Assembly (NCBI GenBank): GCA_015709715.1
Contig: CP054184.1
Coordinates: 2,589,001-2,653,000 of the forward strand
Direction: 5' to 3'
DNA from: Nitrospira sp.
GTDB taxonomy: Bacteria > Nitrospirota > Nitrospiria > Nitrospirales > Nitrospiraceae
DNA length: 64,000 nucleotides
Position 1 is the first letter of the stretch, and every line of letters starts with the position of its first letter. The notes under the pieces are model-generated. The model saw nothing but the letters and a program-made list of their open reading frames with translations. It ran no database searches and was not told the origin of the DNA. Positions 61,851 through 64,000 of the stretch are shown here, one piece after another. The translations under genes and the position numbers were made by a program.

Positions 61851-62570
61851 TTATCCAACGGTTGCAATGAGATCGTTGACGATGTTGCGGACATAGGTGC
61901 GGTTGGACAGCAGTTCGCGCATCTCCTTGAGGACCGCTTCTTTCTTGGCCCGCACGGCCTCCGTGGGTTCTCCTTGCCGTTGTAAGCGGTCCCAGGTTTC
62001 GAAGAGGTCAAAGAGTTTGGATTCCATGTCCTGCTGCCGTCCCTCCAGCGTTTCCCGATCGGACTGGAGCTTCGCTTTCAGTTCTGTGAGATCCGTCGAA
62101 GGTTGGGTTGCCGCTGCTCGAAACTCTTCCAAATCATCCTGCAGGGAAAGGATCTCCTCGAAGAGGTCAGCTGGCGGTGAATTTCTGATCTCCTTGGCAG
62201 CGCCAGCCTCCAGGCGGACCAAGTATTCGGCTCGTTGAATGGGGTCCTTCAACGTGCGATAGGCCGTGTTCAGCAGGGCGGAGTTCCCTAAGCTGATGGT
62301 GCGCTCGGTGTCCGTCTTCGTCTGATAGAAGTCAGGGTGAAAGGAGCGGCTCATTTCATAGAACTTGTTTTCGAGGCTACTGGCATCGATCGTCAAGAAT
62401 CGAGGCAGGCCCAGGCAGGTAAAATAGTCCAGTTCCTTGGAGAGAGGCTGGACTTTCACGCAGCGGTCACAGAAATATTCCCCTGTGACTTCCGATTGGC
62501 AATGCCAGCACATGCTGCGCGCCATCTGGAGTTCGGTGCGAGAGCTTCCGACTTTCGAGGTCTGTTCCAT
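61851..62570 (-). CDS. hscB: J-domain co-chaperone HscB with N-terminal zinc site
   Basis: A 239-residue protein. N-terminal CWHCQSEVTGEYFCDRC holds two CxxC pairs, then a J domain (LPRFLTIDASSLENKFYEMS, with HPDFY carrying HPD) and a C-terminal coiled region for IscU. The zinc pair resembles human HSCB and is absent from E. coli HscB. It recruits HscA to IscU. ATG 62570 is preceded by AAAGGA; it runs into hscA with eight bases between. Confidence 0.9.
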   Translation of the reverse strand: MEQTSKVGSSRTELQMARSMCWHCQSEVTGEYFCDRCVKVQPLSKELDYFTCLGLPRFLTIDASSLENKFYEMSRSFHPDFYQTKTDTERTISLGNSALLNTAYRTLKDPIQRAEYLVRLEAGAAKEIRNSPPADLFEEILSLQDDLEEFRAAATQPSTDLTELKAKLQSDRETLEGRQQDMESKLFDLFETWDRLQRQGEPTEAVRAKKEAVLKEMRELLSNRTYVRNIVNDLIATVG

Positions 62571-62623
62571 CACGGGTCCTTTGCCGAGGCGCCTTGTGCC
62601 CACGTTCGAGCGGTCGCTGACGT

Positions 62624-62980
62624 TTAGGCCGAGAACGATTCGCCGCAGCCACAGGTCTTGTTGGCGTTGGGATTCACGAACTTGAATTGCCCGCCCATCA
62701 AATCCTTCTGGAAATCCAACTGAGTGCCCTGAAGATAGATGGCACTCTTCGCGTCGACGATGACCTTGATCCCTTCAATGTCATAGACGGCATCGTATTG
62801 CCCGATCTTGTCGTCGAAATTGATGGTGTAGCTGAGACCGGAACATCCGCCGCCTTTGACGCCCAGCCTGAGTCCGCCCTCCGTCATACCCTGCACATTG
62901 ATCAACCGCTTCACTTCCTTGACGGCCGATTCACTGAGCGTAACGACAGGGGCTGGTGTGGTCGTATCGGGAGTATTCAT
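62624..62980 (-). CDS. iscA: IscA-type Fe-S assembly protein
   Basis: A 118-residue A-type carrier with the three cysteines in GGGCSGLSY and KTCGCGESF. It accepts and passes on Fe-S clusters. Lies between iscU and hscB on the same strand. Confidence 0.93.
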   Translation of the reverse strand: MNTPDTTTPAPVVTLSESAVKEVKRLINVQGMTEGGLRLGVKGGGCSGLSYTINFDDKIGQYDAVYDIEGIKVIVDAKSAIYLQGTQLDFQKDLMGGQFKFVNPNANKTCGCGESFSA

Positions 62981-63009
62981 CGTACTGGCTCCTTGTTGGA
63001 CAGGATGTG

Positions 63010-63420
63010 TTACTTCGTTTGTCCTTCGGCTGCGGGTACCTGAGTTTCGGCCTTCTTCCTGTAATCAGCCAACGCGGCCTTGATGGCGTCTTCCGCCAGG
63101 ACCGAGCAGTGGATCTTGACCGGCGGGAGATTGAGCTCCTGCACGATATCCGTGTTCTTGATTTGGGCGGCCTCTTCAACTGTCTTTCCCTTCAACCACT
63201 CCGTGGCGAGGCTGGAACTGGCGATAGCCGATCCGCAGCCGAATGTTTTGAATTTAGCGTCCACGATTGTGTCGTTCTGCACCTTGATCTGCAGTTTCAT
63301 GACGTCGCCGCATTCGGGCGCGCCTACCATGCCTGTCCCGACACCTTCCTCATCTTTCTTGAAGCTGCCCATGTTGCGGGGGTTGTTGAAATGATCGACG
63401 ACTTTATCGCTGTAGGCCAT
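63010..63420 (-). CDS. iscU: IscU Fe-S scaffold
   Basis: A 136-residue scaffold with cluster cysteines in APECGDVMKL, FGCGSAIASSS and KIHCSVLAED and the HscA-recognition motif LPPVK before HCS. It assembles clusters with sulfur from IscS and iron. Confidence 0.96.
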   Translation of the reverse strand: MAYSDKVVDHFNNPRNMGSFKKDEEGVGTGMVGAPECGDVMKLQIKVQNDTIVDAKFKTFGCGSAIASSSLATEWLKGKTVEEAAQIKNTDIVQELNLPPVKIHCSVLAEDAIKAALADYRKKAETQVPAAEGQTK

Positions 63421-63465
63421 GGGGTCCTCCGAAATATTATGGGTGACGATTCGATTGAGTGTTGA

Positions 63466-64000
63466 TCAGTGTGCCGCCCACTGGACGGACTTCAAGTCGA
63501 TGCCTTCCTTCGCCATTTCATACAGGGGCGACATCTCTCGGAGCTTGGTCACGGTCTCAATAATGCGTGTGGCCGCGTAGTCAACTTCATCGTCCTTCGA
63601 AAACCGCCCTAGGCCGAACCGGATGGAGGAATGCGCCAGTTCGGTTCCGACGCCCAAGGCACGTAGCACGTACGAGGGCTCCAAGGTTGCAGATGTACAG
63701 GCGGAGCCAGAGGAAAGGGCAATCTCCTTGCATCCCATCAACAGCGATTCTCCTTCGACATACGCGAAGGACAGATTCAGGTTGTTTGGCAGCCGCTCAG
63801 TGGGATGGCCATTGAGATAGACATCCTCAAGCGCCGTGGTGATGGTCTTGTGGAGTCGGTCGCGCATGGTGGTCAAGCGGGCGGCTTCTTGCGCCATTTC
63901 TTGTTCACACAATTCGCAGGCTTTCCCGAAACCCACGATCAAGGGAACGGCGAGGGTGCCGGACCGCATGCCGCGCTCGTGACCGCCCCCATCCATTTGA
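63466..64000 (-). CDS. iscS: IscS cysteine desulfurase, 3' part
   Basis: The minus-strand frame stays open to the window end; about 178 C-terminal residues are present. Active-site Cys loop [16 protein letters not shown] and [19 protein letters not shown] identify IscS, which takes sulfur from cysteine. The PLP-binding N-terminal two thirds lie outside. Confidence 0.95.
   Translation of the reverse strand, partial: QMDGGGHERGMRSGTLAVPLIVGFGKACELCEQEMAQEAARLTTMRDRLHKTITTALEDVYLNGHPTERLPNNLNLSFAYVEGESLLMGCKEIALSSGSACTSATLEPSYVLRALGVGTELAHSSIRFGLGRFSKDDEVDYAATRIIETVTKLREMSPLYEMAKEGIDLKSVQWAAH

Overview
The window reads as chromosome from a Gram-negative, moderately GC-rich bacterium. The gene mix fits the Nitrospirota, most likely a Nitrospira-like nitrite oxidiser: type IV pilus minor pilins with PilY1, a large alginate-export-type porin, rubrerythrin/DUF3501 stress genes, di-haem and c-type cytochromes, and a full Isc operon. 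The taxon is an inference from gene content and protein style; no rRNA or marker alignment was possible.

Layout. 1-7.5 kb: minor pilin operon (pilW-like, pilX-like, a small secreted protein, pilY1, a putative lipoprotein). 7.6-15.5 kb: phoH-ybeY-ftsY, a two-receiver response regulator, then an M1-type peptidase, a TolB-like propeller and a PAP2 phosphatase in overlapping order. 15.5-21.7 kb (minus strand): glycolipid operon (GT2, LAB_N membrane protein, ArnT-like GT39), an ABC exporter-like protein whose ATPase motifs are all decayed, a TauE/SafE transporter and a secreted protein. 21.8-32.2 kb: methyltransferase-like protein, two TatA-type proteins, porin, RecQ, ThrH-like phosphatase, YkgJ protein, YdcF protein, EVE protein and a small metallopeptidase. 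32.2-38.7 kb: PSP1 protein, a three-gene set resembling lysine/aminoadipate catabolism, then a di-haem peroxidase, a DUF1264 lipoprotein and a cytochrome c. 38.8-41.0 kb: a minus-strand cluster of very small genes headed by a peroxiredoxin-fold protein lacking the peroxidatic cysteine, with two palindromes upstream. 41.2-44.9 kb: tRNA-Lys, tRNA-Arg, YkgJ protein, HU, a MoaD/ThiS-like protein and rfbC. 45-48.7 kb: Fur/PerR regulator behind a perfect palindrome, rubrerythrin, Fe-S protein, DUF3501 and a tandem PTPS protein. 49.4-51.4 kb: a ZorA/ZorB-like proton-channel pair without the other Zorya genes. 51.4-57.1 kb: FGE-sulfatase-type protein, thioredoxin-like protein, peroxiredoxin, one IS30-family element, typA. 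57.3-64 kb: PBP1A, then iscX, hscA, hscB, iscA, iscU and the 3' part of iscS (minus strand).

Functional links. Oxidative stress and iron metabolism recur: a PerR-like regulator, rubrerythrin, two peroxiredoxin-fold proteins, a di-haem peroxidase, a thioredoxin-like protein and Isc assembly. Envelope biology is the second theme: pili, Tat, porin, PBP1A, lipid glycosylation and the ZorAB-like stator pair. The best candidates for undescribed biology are the orphan ZorAB-like pair, the decayed ABC protein with a hairpin over its ribosome binding site, and the small-gene cluster at 39.3-40.7 kb.
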